A DNA stretch of 64,000 nt from Blastococcus tunisiensis (GTDB lineage Bacteria > Actinomycetota > Actinomycetes > Mycobacteriales > Geodermatophilaceae): positions 1-64,000 of the forward strand of contig NZ_FOND01000022.1 of the NCBI RefSeq assembly GCF_900112815.1. Reading direction: 5' to 3'. The position numbers and the translations under genes were made by a program. Every line of letters begins with the position of its first letter. The first letter of the stretch is position 1. Below the pieces are notes generated by a model. It saw only the letters and a list, made by a program, of their open reading frames with translations, searched no databases and was not told the DNA's origin. Shown here piece after piece: positions 1 through 6,878 of this stretch.

Positions 1-42
1 CCGCTCACGCAGCTCGTCGGGGTACTTCCTCGGTGCCGCCAT
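1..42 (-). CDS. IS3-family transposase OrfA, N-terminal fragment (runs off the window)
   Basis: Reading leftwards from an ATG at 42, the first 14 codons give MAAPRKYPDELRER, the characteristic opening of IS3-family OrfA proteins (the helix-turn-helix subunit that binds the element ends). The frame is open to the window edge, so only the start is seen. The element's presumed terminus lies about 50 bp upstream, near position 94, inside the mrr-type gene. The family call is from remembered IS3 OrfA N-termini; the rest of the element lies outside the window. Confidence 0.7.
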   Translation of the reverse strand, partial: MAAPRKYPDELRER

Positions 43-862
43 GACTCTCATCCTCACGTGGATTGAGAGCCTCCATCAAACCCGGGGCGAGACAGCGGCT
101 GGTGGTGATGAAGACGCCCCTGTCGGCCTGGGCCCCGTGCAAGGCACCGACGAAGCCCTGGATGTCTGGCCGTCCGACCGTGCGCTCAGCGGCGTATCGC
201 TTCGCCTGCACGTAGATGCGGTCCAGCCCGAGCGGGTCCTGCTTGATCACGCCGTCCAGGCCCTCATCGCCGGAACGGCCCAGCCGCTCAGCGGATCCGG
301 CTGCGCCGCCGTAGCCCATTGCCGTCAGGACTTGGAGGACCAGGACTTCGAGGAAAGCCGGGTCCCGCTCACGGATCCGCATGAGGATGTCCGAGGCAAC
401 GGCGGCGTTGTTCTCCTTGATGGCGGTGGTGATGGTCTCGCGGGGCGCGCCCACCGATGCGGCCGCCTCAGCCGATGACGCGGGCTGGGCAGCGTCATCC
501 TTCGCCTGCTGCTGCGTCCGGGCTCGGGACTTGAACTCGCGGAACTCCTCGAACTGCGTGAGTACGCGGTTGTCCACTCGGGCGGGATGGTCGCGGAGCA
601 CTTGCAGGCCGCGTTCAGTGATCTGGTTGATCGCCCGCCTCGGGCGGCGGATGAGACCCGCTTGCACCATGTAGGTGATCGCCCAGCCCACGCGGTTGTC
701 GAAGACGGGGATGCCGCTCTTGATCAGCTCCTGCCGGTCTTCTTCGGTGATGCCCATCTCGGCGGCCACGACCTCGCGGATTTCACTGGCGGGGCGCGGT
801 TGGCCATCTTGCAGCGCGCGGAGGACGGGGGCCATGAAGGTCTGGTACTCCGGGACTGCCAT
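5..862 (-). pseudogene. mrr: Mrr-type restriction endonuclease, 3' end replaced by an IS insertion
   Basis: Type IV-like restriction protein expected to cut modified foreign DNA. Residues 1-100 form the Mrr N-terminal winged-helix domain. About residues 155-256 are the Mrr catalytic domain (PD-(D/E)XK fold), with the acidic residue in DEGLDGVI (about 199-206) and QAK (219-221). The family pattern holds up to GVFITTSR (249-256), then changes abruptly to a tail encoded by the IS terminus. The open frame therefore stops 29 codons into foreign sequence and lacks the last strands of the fold, roughly 40-50 residues. The active-site residues are still present, but the fold is incomplete, so loss of function is likely though not proven. 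It is the most downstream of three minus-strand genes at the island end. Confidence 0.75.
42..94 (-). mobile_element. Terminal segment of an IS3-family insertion sequence
   Basis: Read on the minus strand, the segment begins TGTCTCGCCCCGGG at 94 and leads into the OrfA start at 42. IS3 elements end in 5'-TG...CA-3'. The similarity of the adjacent mrr protein to its family stops at residue 256, whose codon ends at 95, exactly beside this TG. The inverted-repeat boundary is inferred, because the opposite end is outside the window. Confidence 0.6.
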
Positions 863-992
863 GCCCTACTTCCTGCGTCGCTGACTGGAAACGATCGCAC
901 CCTAACTGCGCCGACGGGCCGACGCCGGGACACACGGGATCCTTGGCTACCGCGCGGGCCAGCCGACGGACTCGACGCTCCAACGAGCAGCA

Positions 993-1514
993 TCACGCCG
1001 TCTCGGCAGCTCGCTCCGCTCGCCGTGCAGCCTGGCGCTGTTTCGCCTCCTCGTTGAACTGGTCGAACTGCGTCTCCAGCGCACGTAGCCGTCTCTTATA
1101 CGTAAGTCGGGTGCGGCGCGGGTGCCACAGGTAGTCGTAGAGCAGTGCGCTGTGGCCCTTCGACCAGTCATCGAGGGCCTCCCACTCGCCGACCAGCAGG
1201 TCAGCGCCCTTGATGCGGTAGACGGTTGACCAACCCCGCGCTGCGCGAACGAACTGGTCGGTCAGCTTGCGAGGGACCCCTGCCGCGAGGCACTCGATGT
1301 GCACAGACCGGACTGCTTGCTCCCAGGCTTCGGAGTCGAACGCCTTCTCCTTCTCGACGAGCGACCACTGCGGTAGAAGGCTCTCCAGCTTCATAGCGGC
1401 TTCGCGCACCTGCGACCTTGCCCGCCTACGGCCAGGAGCCGCAGATACGAGGTTCGAGACGACACCCCCCAAACCACCAGCTGACGCGAGCCCGGCGATG
1501 GTCGACCACTCCAT
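993..1514 (-). CDS. Hypothetical protein, basic C-terminus
   Basis: 173 residues, family not recognised. The first 25 residues are small and hydrophobic (glycine/alanine/valine rich), compatible with one membrane segment or a signal anchor. The remainder is charged. The C-terminal 40 residues are rich in Arg, Gln, Glu and Ala and probably form a long helix. It lies between the mrr remnant and a small PD-(D/E)XK protein on the same strand, so it may belong to the same accessory module. Codon use is less GC-skewed at third positions than in the chromosomal genes after 4930, consistent with acquired DNA. Confidence 0.55.
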   Translation of the reverse strand: MEWSTIAGLASAGGLGGVVSNLVSAAPGRRRARSQVREAAMKLESLLPQWSLVEKEKAFDSEAWEQAVRSVHIECLAAGVPRKLTDQFVRAARGWSTVYRIKGADLLVGEWEALDDWSKGHSALLYDYLWHPRRTRLTYKRRLRALETQFDQFNEEAKQRQAARRAERAAETA

Positions 1515-1586
1515 GCCGCCAAGGCTCGCACGGCGTGGTCCTCAGACAGCGATGACGGGGTCGTGCCGGGCGGCGGCGGAGTAGGT

Positions 1587-1952
1587 CTAGTGGACGGGCG
1601 AGACCCGCCCCTCGGCATCGACGGTGTACAGGTCGATGCGCAGTCGGCCACGCACCCATGCGGGGACGCGTTGCGCCTTGGTCACTGCTTCGTCCGGCAC
1701 GACCACGGCGTAGCGGACTTCGGGCGCGTCCTCAGTCTCCATGCGGCGCAATAGCTGTCCGTACAGGATGTCCAGGGCCGTCCCGGTGTCCGGCCCGGCT
1801 CGCCCCTTCACTTCCGCGTACATCGTCTGCCCGTCCCGCTGGGCTACGACGTCCACCCACTTGACCCCGGTCTCGACGGCCCAGCCGTCAGCCTTGAGGT
1901 AGTCGCAGAACGCGGTCACCACCCGGGCCTCGTCGCCCTTCATGGCATCCAT
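1587..1952 (-). CDS. Small PD-(D/E)XK nuclease-like protein
   Basis: 121 residues. Asp34 (in KWVDVVAQRDG) followed by Glu47-x-Lys49 (in YAEVKGR) reproduces the D-x12-E-x-K active site of the PD-(D/E)XK nuclease superfamily, preceded by a helix rich in charged residues. Proteins of this size with this core include restriction-endonuclease-like domains without a DNA-recognition domain and archaeal-type resolvase-like proteins. I cannot tell which this is. Its position two genes upstream of an mrr-type gene, in an integrated island, makes a role in DNA restriction or defence plausible. A second in-frame ATG at codon 4 could be the true start. Confidence 0.55.
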   Translation of the reverse strand: MDAMKGDEARVVTAFCDYLKADGWAVETGVKWVDVVAQRDGQTMYAEVKGRAGPDTGTALDILYGQLLRRMETEDAPEVRYAVVVPDEAVTKAQRVPAWVRGRLRIDLYTVDAEGRVSPVH

Positions 1953-2257
1953 CCCCTCGGTCCGTGTTCGGCCAAGGACCCGAGCGGTGCCCCGAGCCGG
2001 CAGCCGCTGAACGTCCGCGTGGTCGGCCGTGACCGGCAGCGGTCAGTCGCAGAGTGCGAGACTGCGTCCGTCAGGTCGCTCATGTCCCGGACCTTCTCAG
2101 ACCCGTTGACGCGCCCGCCGTCGGTTCCTTCCGGCAGCGGTAGGCCGTCCGCCTGGGGTCGTCAGCCTGTGATGAGGTCGGTGGCATCTACCCCGGCCCG
2201 GACGTTCTGCAAGAAGTCGGTCGCGTCACCATCGCGGGATCTCGACTCGACCTACAG
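1953..2257. other. Divergent intergenic region with a coding-like stretch lacking a start
   Basis: About 305 bp between the minus-strand nuclease-like gene and the plus-strand gene at 2258. A stop (TAG) lies at 2141. From 2144 the frame of the downstream gene stays open and reads like protein (for example DVLQEVGRVTIAGSRLDLQ just before the ATG), yet it contains no ATG, GTG or TTG. The real gene may begin further upstream in another frame through a frameshift, or use a CTG. No other feature was seen. Confidence 0.4.
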
Positions 2258-2761
2258 ATGGGACTCCTCTGGCATCACCTCGACCGCAGCACCCCGTTCG
2301 AGGAGACGCGTCGGAAGGGCGGCGGGGAACAGGACCGGCAGGTGCGGAAGCTGGCGAAGGCGCGGCTGACCGGGCCGCTACAGGACCGGGTGCTGGCCGC
2401 TGCGAAGCTGGCCGACGCAGCACGGAGACGACGCAACGAGATCGTCCACCAGGACTGGCTGCTACGCGGACGCGAGGCCATGCGTCCGGTGTCCGAGTGG
2501 CTTCGGGTCGCGCCGGATGACCAGGCCGCCTACTTGGAACAGTGGGATCGCGAATCCGTGGACTCCAACGCGTGGCAGCGGGTCCCTAGTCGGGAGACCA
2601 GCGTGGAGCCTGCGCAGTCGCTCGATGAGCTGATCGCGGTCGAGCGGGCGCTGTCCGAGGCCACAGATCTGATCAGCGAGCTGACGTACGCCGTCGCCAG
2701 CTCGCGCGAGACGGGCATCCCTCCGGGCTACGTGCAGCCGAATGATGCCGCCCAGGCGTAG
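2258..2761 (+). CDS. Hypothetical protein, possibly 5'-truncated
   Basis: 167 residues from the first ATG. The protein is helical and charged. The segment around residues 45-70 contains an (E/R)RRNEIVHQDW motif of the RN-x-x-x-H type, which resembles HEPN-like and other RNase-associated helical domains (R-x4-6-H). This is a loose resemblance only. The reading frame remains open and protein-like for about 38 codons upstream of the ATG, so the annotated start probably misses the true N-terminus. It stands alone on the plus strand of the left island with no operon partner. Confidence 0.5.
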   Translation: MGLLWHHLDRSTPFEETRRKGGGEQDRQVRKLAKARLTGPLQDRVLAAAKLADAARRRRNEIVHQDWLLRGREAMRPVSEWLRVAPDDQAAYLEQWDRESVDSNAWQRVPSRETSVEPAQSLDELIAVERALSEATDLISELTYAVASSRETGIPPGYVQPNDAAQA

Positions 2762-2794
2762 CTGTGCCGCTGCGGTGACGCGAACGACGTGCGT

Positions 2795-3313
2795 CTACAG
2801 GCTGCGTTCGAGGTCCTCGGGACCCAGTTTCACAGTCTTGCTGTAGACCTTGCGGCCGTCGGGCAAGCAGATCCCGGCCTGCGCCCGGACGGAGCGTTCC
2901 TTCGTGACACCCATCTGCGCCGCTATGGTGACCGGGTACTCCCAGTGGTCAGAGTGGTACCCCTCGATGGTCTTGGCTCCGACGGTGTTGCTCGGGATGA
3001 AGACGTCCTTCTGACCGCGCACCTTCCAGTGCGGGTTGCTCACCTCGACCTTCGCCAGACCGGTGTTGGTGACCGTCAGGCTCAGTATCTTGGCGAGCGG
3101 GGCGAAGGTGCCGTCCCACTTACTGATGGCTTTTCCCTTGCTGACGCTCACGCGTACCCGCACCCCGGCGCGCCGGAATGTGCGCACAGCAAGGAGGAAG
3201 CCCGCGATCGCCACGGCGAGGGAGATGCAGGACAGGACGAAGGCGGCTACGAGCACGAAGCGAACGCTCCCACGGCGACATCGCTCGACGTCAGCGAGGC
3301 CCGGAATTGCCAT
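2795..3313 (-). CDS. Hypothetical single-pass membrane protein
   Basis: 172 residues. After a short basic N-terminus there is one strong transmembrane segment at about residues 19-45 (FVLVAAFVLSCISLAVAIAG). A beta-rich soluble domain of about 120 residues follows, with TVTNTGLAKVEV and similar alternating strands suggesting an immunoglobulin-like or similar sandwich. Family not recognised. It is convergent with the gene at 2258 and divergent from the one at 3470. Its function cannot be inferred from context. Confidence 0.5.
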   Translation of the reverse strand: MAIPGLADVERCRRGSVRFVLVAAFVLSCISLAVAIAGFLLAVRTFRRAGVRVRVSVSKGKAISKWDGTFAPLAKILSLTVTNTGLAKVEVSNPHWKVRGQKDVFIPSNTVGAKTIEGYHSDHWEYPVTIAAQMGVTKERSVRAQAGICLPDGRKVYSKTVKLGPEDLERSL

Positions 3314-3469
3314 CTGGCCTGCTGTTATGCGTGGGTCCCCCGGGCGGATCTTGTGCCATACGTCTAACTGACGTTGACGGGTCTCTACGTCGCCCGATGT
3401 GTCCCGAAGCGGTCCATAAGGCTGTTCGAGCCCCGCGCGCGGGGCCGCACCGCAGCTAACATCCGCGAT

Positions 3470-3889
3470 ATGAGAGCCCTGGTCGTCGGCGCCCTCATCT
3501 CCACGGGGGCCCTGTGGATCGGCTCACTACTCCAAACGTGGGTGTCGATGCGCGGTCTGCGGAGCATCATCTCGGATCACCTTCGTGGCGCGATCCCCAT
3601 CGTTCCTGCTGCGCCGTTCACGAACCGGTATGCCTACTTGCTCCTTCGCATCACGTTCTATCCGCCGTGGAGACGGGGTGACGTCCCTACCGCGATCCAG
3701 CAGGCCCAAGGCTGGCTGTGGGTCACGATCGGCGCTTCGGTTGCGTTCGGAACCGCCCTCGCGGCCGGGACGGGATGGACACGCTGGGTATGGATCGTTC
3801 CCGCAGGGTCGGTCCCCCTCGTTCTTTGGTCGTGCGCGTCCTACTTGTTCGATGATCGAGGGGAGATGCGCTCGTTCTTTAGGCCCTAG
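3470..3889 (+). CDS. Hypothetical membrane protein (two to three TM segments)
   Basis: 139 residues. The ATG at 3470 is chosen because the protein then opens directly with a hydrophobic segment (ALVVGALISTGALWIGSLL); an upstream in-frame ATG would add a charged, low-complexity leader. Further hydrophobic segments occur at about residues 82-104 and 105-127, separated by WTRW. It may be a small inner-membrane protein. No family recognised and no neighbour suggests a role. Confidence 0.5.
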   Translation: MRALVVGALISTGALWIGSLLQTWVSMRGLRSIISDHLRGAIPIVPAAPFTNRYAYLLLRITFYPPWRRGDVPTAIQQAQGWLWVTIGASVAFGTALAAGTGWTRWVWIVPAGSVPLVLWSCASYLFDDRGEMRSFFRP

Positions 3890-3987
3890 GCCCGGCTGCG
3901 ACTGAAGCCTTGAACCGACCTCGTGGTCCCGGGCCAGAGCAGGCGCCACATGGGTGCCATGTAGGGCTGACCACATAGGCTCGTGTC

Positions 3988-4242
3988 ATGGCTGGAACGC
4001 AGATCACCGTCGAGGAGCTTGCGGAGTTCATGCAGCGTCAGCTGCCCTTGACCTACAACCTGTTCGACGAGAACCGCCACGAGGACAGCCAAGTCAACAC
4101 GGCGTCGTGGGCGCGCGGTCGGATCGACGCCTTCCTGCAAATCATGGCGATCATCGACAAGGACCGTGAGGCGATGCTCCGCGCCGACTGGGTACGGGTC
4201 GTGACCGGCAAGGGATTCATGGAGGGGGACGACGAGGCGTGA
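3988..4242 (+). CDS. Small hypothetical protein
   Basis: 84 residues, predicted helical, with charged and aromatic residues distributed evenly as in a small globular protein. The stop codon TGA (4240-4242) overlaps the GTG start of the next gene (4239) in a GTGA junction, so the two are translationally coupled and probably act together. No family recognised. Paired small genes of this kind on islands are sometimes toxin-immunity or antitoxin-like, but nothing in the sequence proves it. Confidence 0.5.
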   Translation: MAGTQITVEELAEFMQRQLPLTYNLFDENRHEDSQVNTASWARGRIDAFLQIMAIIDKDREAMLRADWVRVVTGKGFMEGDDEA

Positions 4243-4649
4243 TCAACGCGCAGCGCATCACCCCAGGCGAGCAGACCGTCGATGCCATGAACGGCCTCAT
4301 CGCTCGTGATCCGGAGCTCGCTGCCCTATGGGGAATGACGCTTCAGGTCTTGGCCGGTCGTGCCGGGTGGGCCCTGTATCACGGTGAGGATGACGACTAC
4401 GCCTGGCTTTTCGGATGGGAGGGCCAGGGACTGCTGGTCGTGAGTGTGGAGCCGTACGGGCTGGATTGCTTTCACTGGCGCGCGGACACCAACACAACAG
4501 TCAACTCGGCGCGGGAGCTCTGGGAGTGGGCCAAGGAACTTGAAGACCCGGAGGAGGCCGCCGGAGTCAGTGACCTCATCGAGATGCGAACCTCTTTGCG
4601 ACGGGCGCAGGACACAGGGCTCGGTGCAAAGCTGCCTCGCAGCCAGTAG
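4239..4649 (+). CDS. Hypothetical protein coupled to the upstream gene
   Basis: 136 residues starting at a GTG that overlaps the upstream stop. The protein is acidic with several tryptophans (WALYH, YAWLFGWEG, FHWRAD, LWEWAKEL). This resembles small immunity-type or DUF proteins of actinobacteria, but I do not recognise the family. It is the last gene of the left island; the tRNA-Met fragment begins about 220 bp downstream. Third codon positions are visibly richer in A/T than in the chromosomal genes that follow. Confidence 0.5.
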   Translation: MINAQRITPGEQTVDAMNGLIARDPELAALWGMTLQVLAGRAGWALYHGEDDDYAWLFGWEGQGLLVVSVEPYGLDCFHWRADTNTTVNSARELWEWAKELEDPEEAAGVSDLIEMRTSLRRAQDTGLGAKLPRSQ

Positions 4650-4869
4650 GCAATTCTTCGCTCGGCATCACCGTCCTCCACGTACGTCCCCCCGGAGTGG
4701 TGTGCGGTGCAGACCCCGACGGGCCGGATGACTCTGGCTAGACGGTTGTGCTCGGGGTCGCTAGACCCACGCCGACCTGCCCATATGCCCTAGACCCGGG
4801 GACTGGATGCATTTCGGACCCACGCGACCTGCGTTTCCGCAGGTAAGCACAGTTGTCAGACCGTGAGTG

Positions 4870-4914
4870 CTCATAATCCCTGGGTCGTGGGTTCGAGCCC
4901 CACCCGCCCCACCA
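4870..4914 (+). repeat. att site: 3' fragment of an elongator tRNA-Met gene
   Basis: The 45 bp reproduce the 3' part of a tRNA-Met(CAT) gene: anticodon loop CTCATAA, the 3' side of the anticodon stem (TCCC), variable loop, T arm (GTGGG-TTCGAGC-CCCAC), acceptor strand CCGCCCC, discriminator A and an encoded CCA. Upstream of the anticodon loop the sequence no longer pairs, so this is not a functional gene. It is the displaced 3' end left when an element integrates into a tRNA gene. The orientation places the element to the left, with the intact tRNA-Met beyond the left edge. Confidence 0.75.
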
Positions 4915-4935
4915 CCTGCCCACGAGAGGGTGCCC

Positions 4936-5352
4936 GTGCCGTCCGACAGCGTCCTCGCCAGCCGCGTGCGGGCAGTGCTCGACATCCCGCTGCACCGGTT
5001 CCTCGGGATGCAGCTCCGGGATCCCGCCGAACCGGCGGCAGGCATCTGGTTCCCGGTCGCCGCGCCGACGCAGAACCAGGCGGCCGTCCTGCACGGCGGC
5101 GTCGTCTACACGCTGATGGACGTCGCCTCGTTCCTGGCGCTCCTGCCCTCGCTCTCCGACGAGGAGCACGCGGTGACCCACGACCTCACGGTGTCGCTGA
5201 TCCGCCCCGTGGCCGCGGACGCGCGGGTGGACATCACCGGCAGCGTGCTCCGGCGGGGCCGCCAGGTGGCGTTCATGCGGGCCGAGGCCACCGTCGACGG
5301 CCAGGTCGTCGCAGCCGCCCAGGTCACCAAGAGCGTCGTCCGGCTGGGTTGA
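4936..5352 (+). CDS. PaaI-family hotdog thioesterase
   Basis: 138 residues. The hotdog-fold core is visible as QNQAAVLHGGVVYTLMD (the HGG motif of PaaI-like acyl-CoA thioesterases) followed by strands ending in QVTKSVVRL. It would hydrolyse an acyl- or aryl-CoA, releasing CoA in the cytoplasm. Two GTG codons (4930 and 4936) are possible starts; 4936 is preferred because GAGAGG then sits about 6 nt upstream. The gene begins only about 20 bp after the tRNA-Met fragment, so it is the first chromosomal gene after the island. It converges with the dehydrogenase ending at 5470. The physiological substrate is unknown. Confidence 0.75.
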   Translation: MPSDSVLASRVRAVLDIPLHRFLGMQLRDPAEPAAGIWFPVAAPTQNQAAVLHGGVVYTLMDVASFLALLPSLSDEEHAVTHDLTVSLIRPVAADARVDITGSVLRRGRQVAFMRAEATVDGQVVAAAQVTKSVVRLG

Positions 5353-5394
5353 TCACCGGCGAACCGAGCCGGCCGGCGGCACACCCCCCGCGGA

Positions 5395-5454
5395 CCTCAC
5401 CGTCGGGTCGCCGGCCTCAGGTTCCGGCGCGAGGACGGCGACCCGACGGTGAGG
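5395..5454. terminator. Bidirectional terminator hairpin
   Basis: Perfect 19-bp inverted repeat: 5395-5413 pairs with 5436-5454, with a 22-nt loop. It lies between the convergent ends of the thioesterase (5352) and the dehydrogenase (5470). It has no strong T-run, as is common in GC-rich actinobacteria. Confidence 0.65.
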
Positions 5455-5469
5455 CTGGCGCGCACCTGC

Positions 5470-6753
5470 TCACCACAGCGACATCGAGCGACGGAAGATC
5501 CCGGCGATGTCGTCCTCGGTGACCTCCCGCGGGCAGGTCGCGAGCAGCCGCTGCTGCTTCATCGTGCCCTCGACCAGGTCGGGGATGTCGTCCTCGCCGA
5601 AGCCCACCGCACCCACCCCGTTCGGGATGTCGATGTCGCGCATCAGGTCGACCAGCACCATCGGCAGGAACTCGGACGCCTCGGTCGGCAGGCCCGCGTT
5701 CGGCGCCAGCAGCTGCGCGGCGCGCACGTGCCGCTCCGGCGAGGCCTCGAAGGTGAACCGGAAGGCCTCCGGCGCGGTCAGGGCCACCGACATCCCGTGC
5801 GGGACCATCGGCTCGCCGGCCGGGTAGTCCTTCGGGTGGAAGTCCTTCACCTGGCCGGCGATCGGGTAGGCGTTGGCGTGCGGGATGTGCACCCCGGCGT
5901 TGCCGAACCCCATCCCCGCGAACGTGGCCGCCATCGCCATGTCCGCGCGGGCCTGCTCCTCGTCCCCGTGCCGTACCGCGCGGCGGAATGAGCCGGCCAG
6001 CAGGGACAGCGCCTTCTCCGACCACATGTCCGAGATGGGGTTGGACCCGCAGTAGGGCACCCGCTGCTCCGGCGTCTTGTGCTCGTAGGTCGTGTACCAG
6101 CGCGCCGTGTAGCTCTCCAGCGCGTGGCAGAGGATGTCCATGCCCGAGGCCGCGGTCACGCCGGGCGGCTGGGTGAGCGTGAGCGCAGGATCGATCACCG
6201 CGAGCGTCGGGCGCAGCCGGGCGTGGCTGATCCCGGTCTTCACCCGCGCCGAGATCACGTCCATCACGCAGATGGTCGTGCTCTCCGCCCCGGTACCCGT
6301 CGTCGTCGGGACGGCGACCAGCGGCTTGAGCGGCTGCGGCGGCGCCTCCCCCTTGCCGACCGGCACGTTGACGTAGTCCATGAGCTCGCCGGGGTTGGTG
6401 ATGAGCAGGTTGATCGCCTTGGCCGTGTCGATGCTCGAGCCACCGCCCACCGCGACGAAGGCATCCCACGGGCCGGTCGAGCGCGCCTCCTCGATGGCCG
6501 CGATCAGGCTCTGGTCGGTGGGCTCGACGTGCACCCCGTCGTAGACCCGCGCCTCGATGCCGAACTGCGCCATCTGGTCGGCCACCCGCTGCGGGATCCC
6601 GGTGGCCGCCAGCCCCGCGTCGGTGACCACCAGCACCCGCTCGACGCCGTAGCGGCTGAGGTCGTAGCCGATCTCGTCGGAGGCCCCGGTGCCGAACTTC
6701 AGCTGGGGCGCACCGTAGGTGAACACGGACTCGGGATTCGCGGGCGTGGTCAT
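5470..6753 (-). CDS. Iron-containing alcohol dehydrogenase (hydroxyacid-oxoacid transhydrogenase-like)
   Basis: 427 residues. It has the group III Fe-ADH pattern: an N-terminal Rossmann-like domain with VAVGGGSSIDTAKA (about residues 108-121), then VPTTTGTGAES, and a metal-binding half with HALESY and HIPHANAYPI. The closest pattern I recall is the HOT/ADHFE1 group (4-hydroxybutyrate:2-oxoglutarate transhydrogenase), which shares the CGSNPISD-type segment. It would oxidise a small alcohol or hydroxyacid with NAD. Start ATG at 6753 is chosen because family similarity begins at TYGAPQLKFG. It is divergent from the acyl-CoA synthetase at 6879, a shared promoter region of 125 bp. Confidence 0.8.
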   Translation of the reverse strand: MTTPANPESVFTYGAPQLKFGTGASDEIGYDLSRYGVERVLVVTDAGLAATGIPQRVADQMAQFGIEARVYDGVHVEPTDQSLIAAIEEARSTGPWDAFVAVGGGSSIDTAKAINLLITNPGELMDYVNVPVGKGEAPPQPLKPLVAVPTTTGTGAESTTICVMDVISARVKTGISHARLRPTLAVIDPALTLTQPPGVTAASGMDILCHALESYTARWYTTYEHKTPEQRVPYCGSNPISDMWSEKALSLLAGSFRRAVRHGDEEQARADMAMAATFAGMGFGNAGVHIPHANAYPIAGQVKDFHPKDYPAGEPMVPHGMSVALTAPEAFRFTFEASPERHVRAAQLLAPNAGLPTEASEFLPMVLVDLMRDIDIPNGVGAVGFGEDDIPDLVEGTMKQQRLLATCPREVTEDDIAGIFRRSMSLW

Positions 6754-6878
6754 CGCAACGTGCCTCTCGACGGTCGTTCCACGGCGGTCGGTTGCACCGA
6801 ATGTTGCACGCGGTTGTGGCCGGCACCACACCGGGGAGATAGTCCCGGAACCGCCCGTCCGCGCCCCTGGAGGTCACC

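Noticed and set aside
4870-4914. Functional tRNA-Met gene
   Set aside because: The D arm and the 5' acceptor strand are missing; only the 3' part matches.
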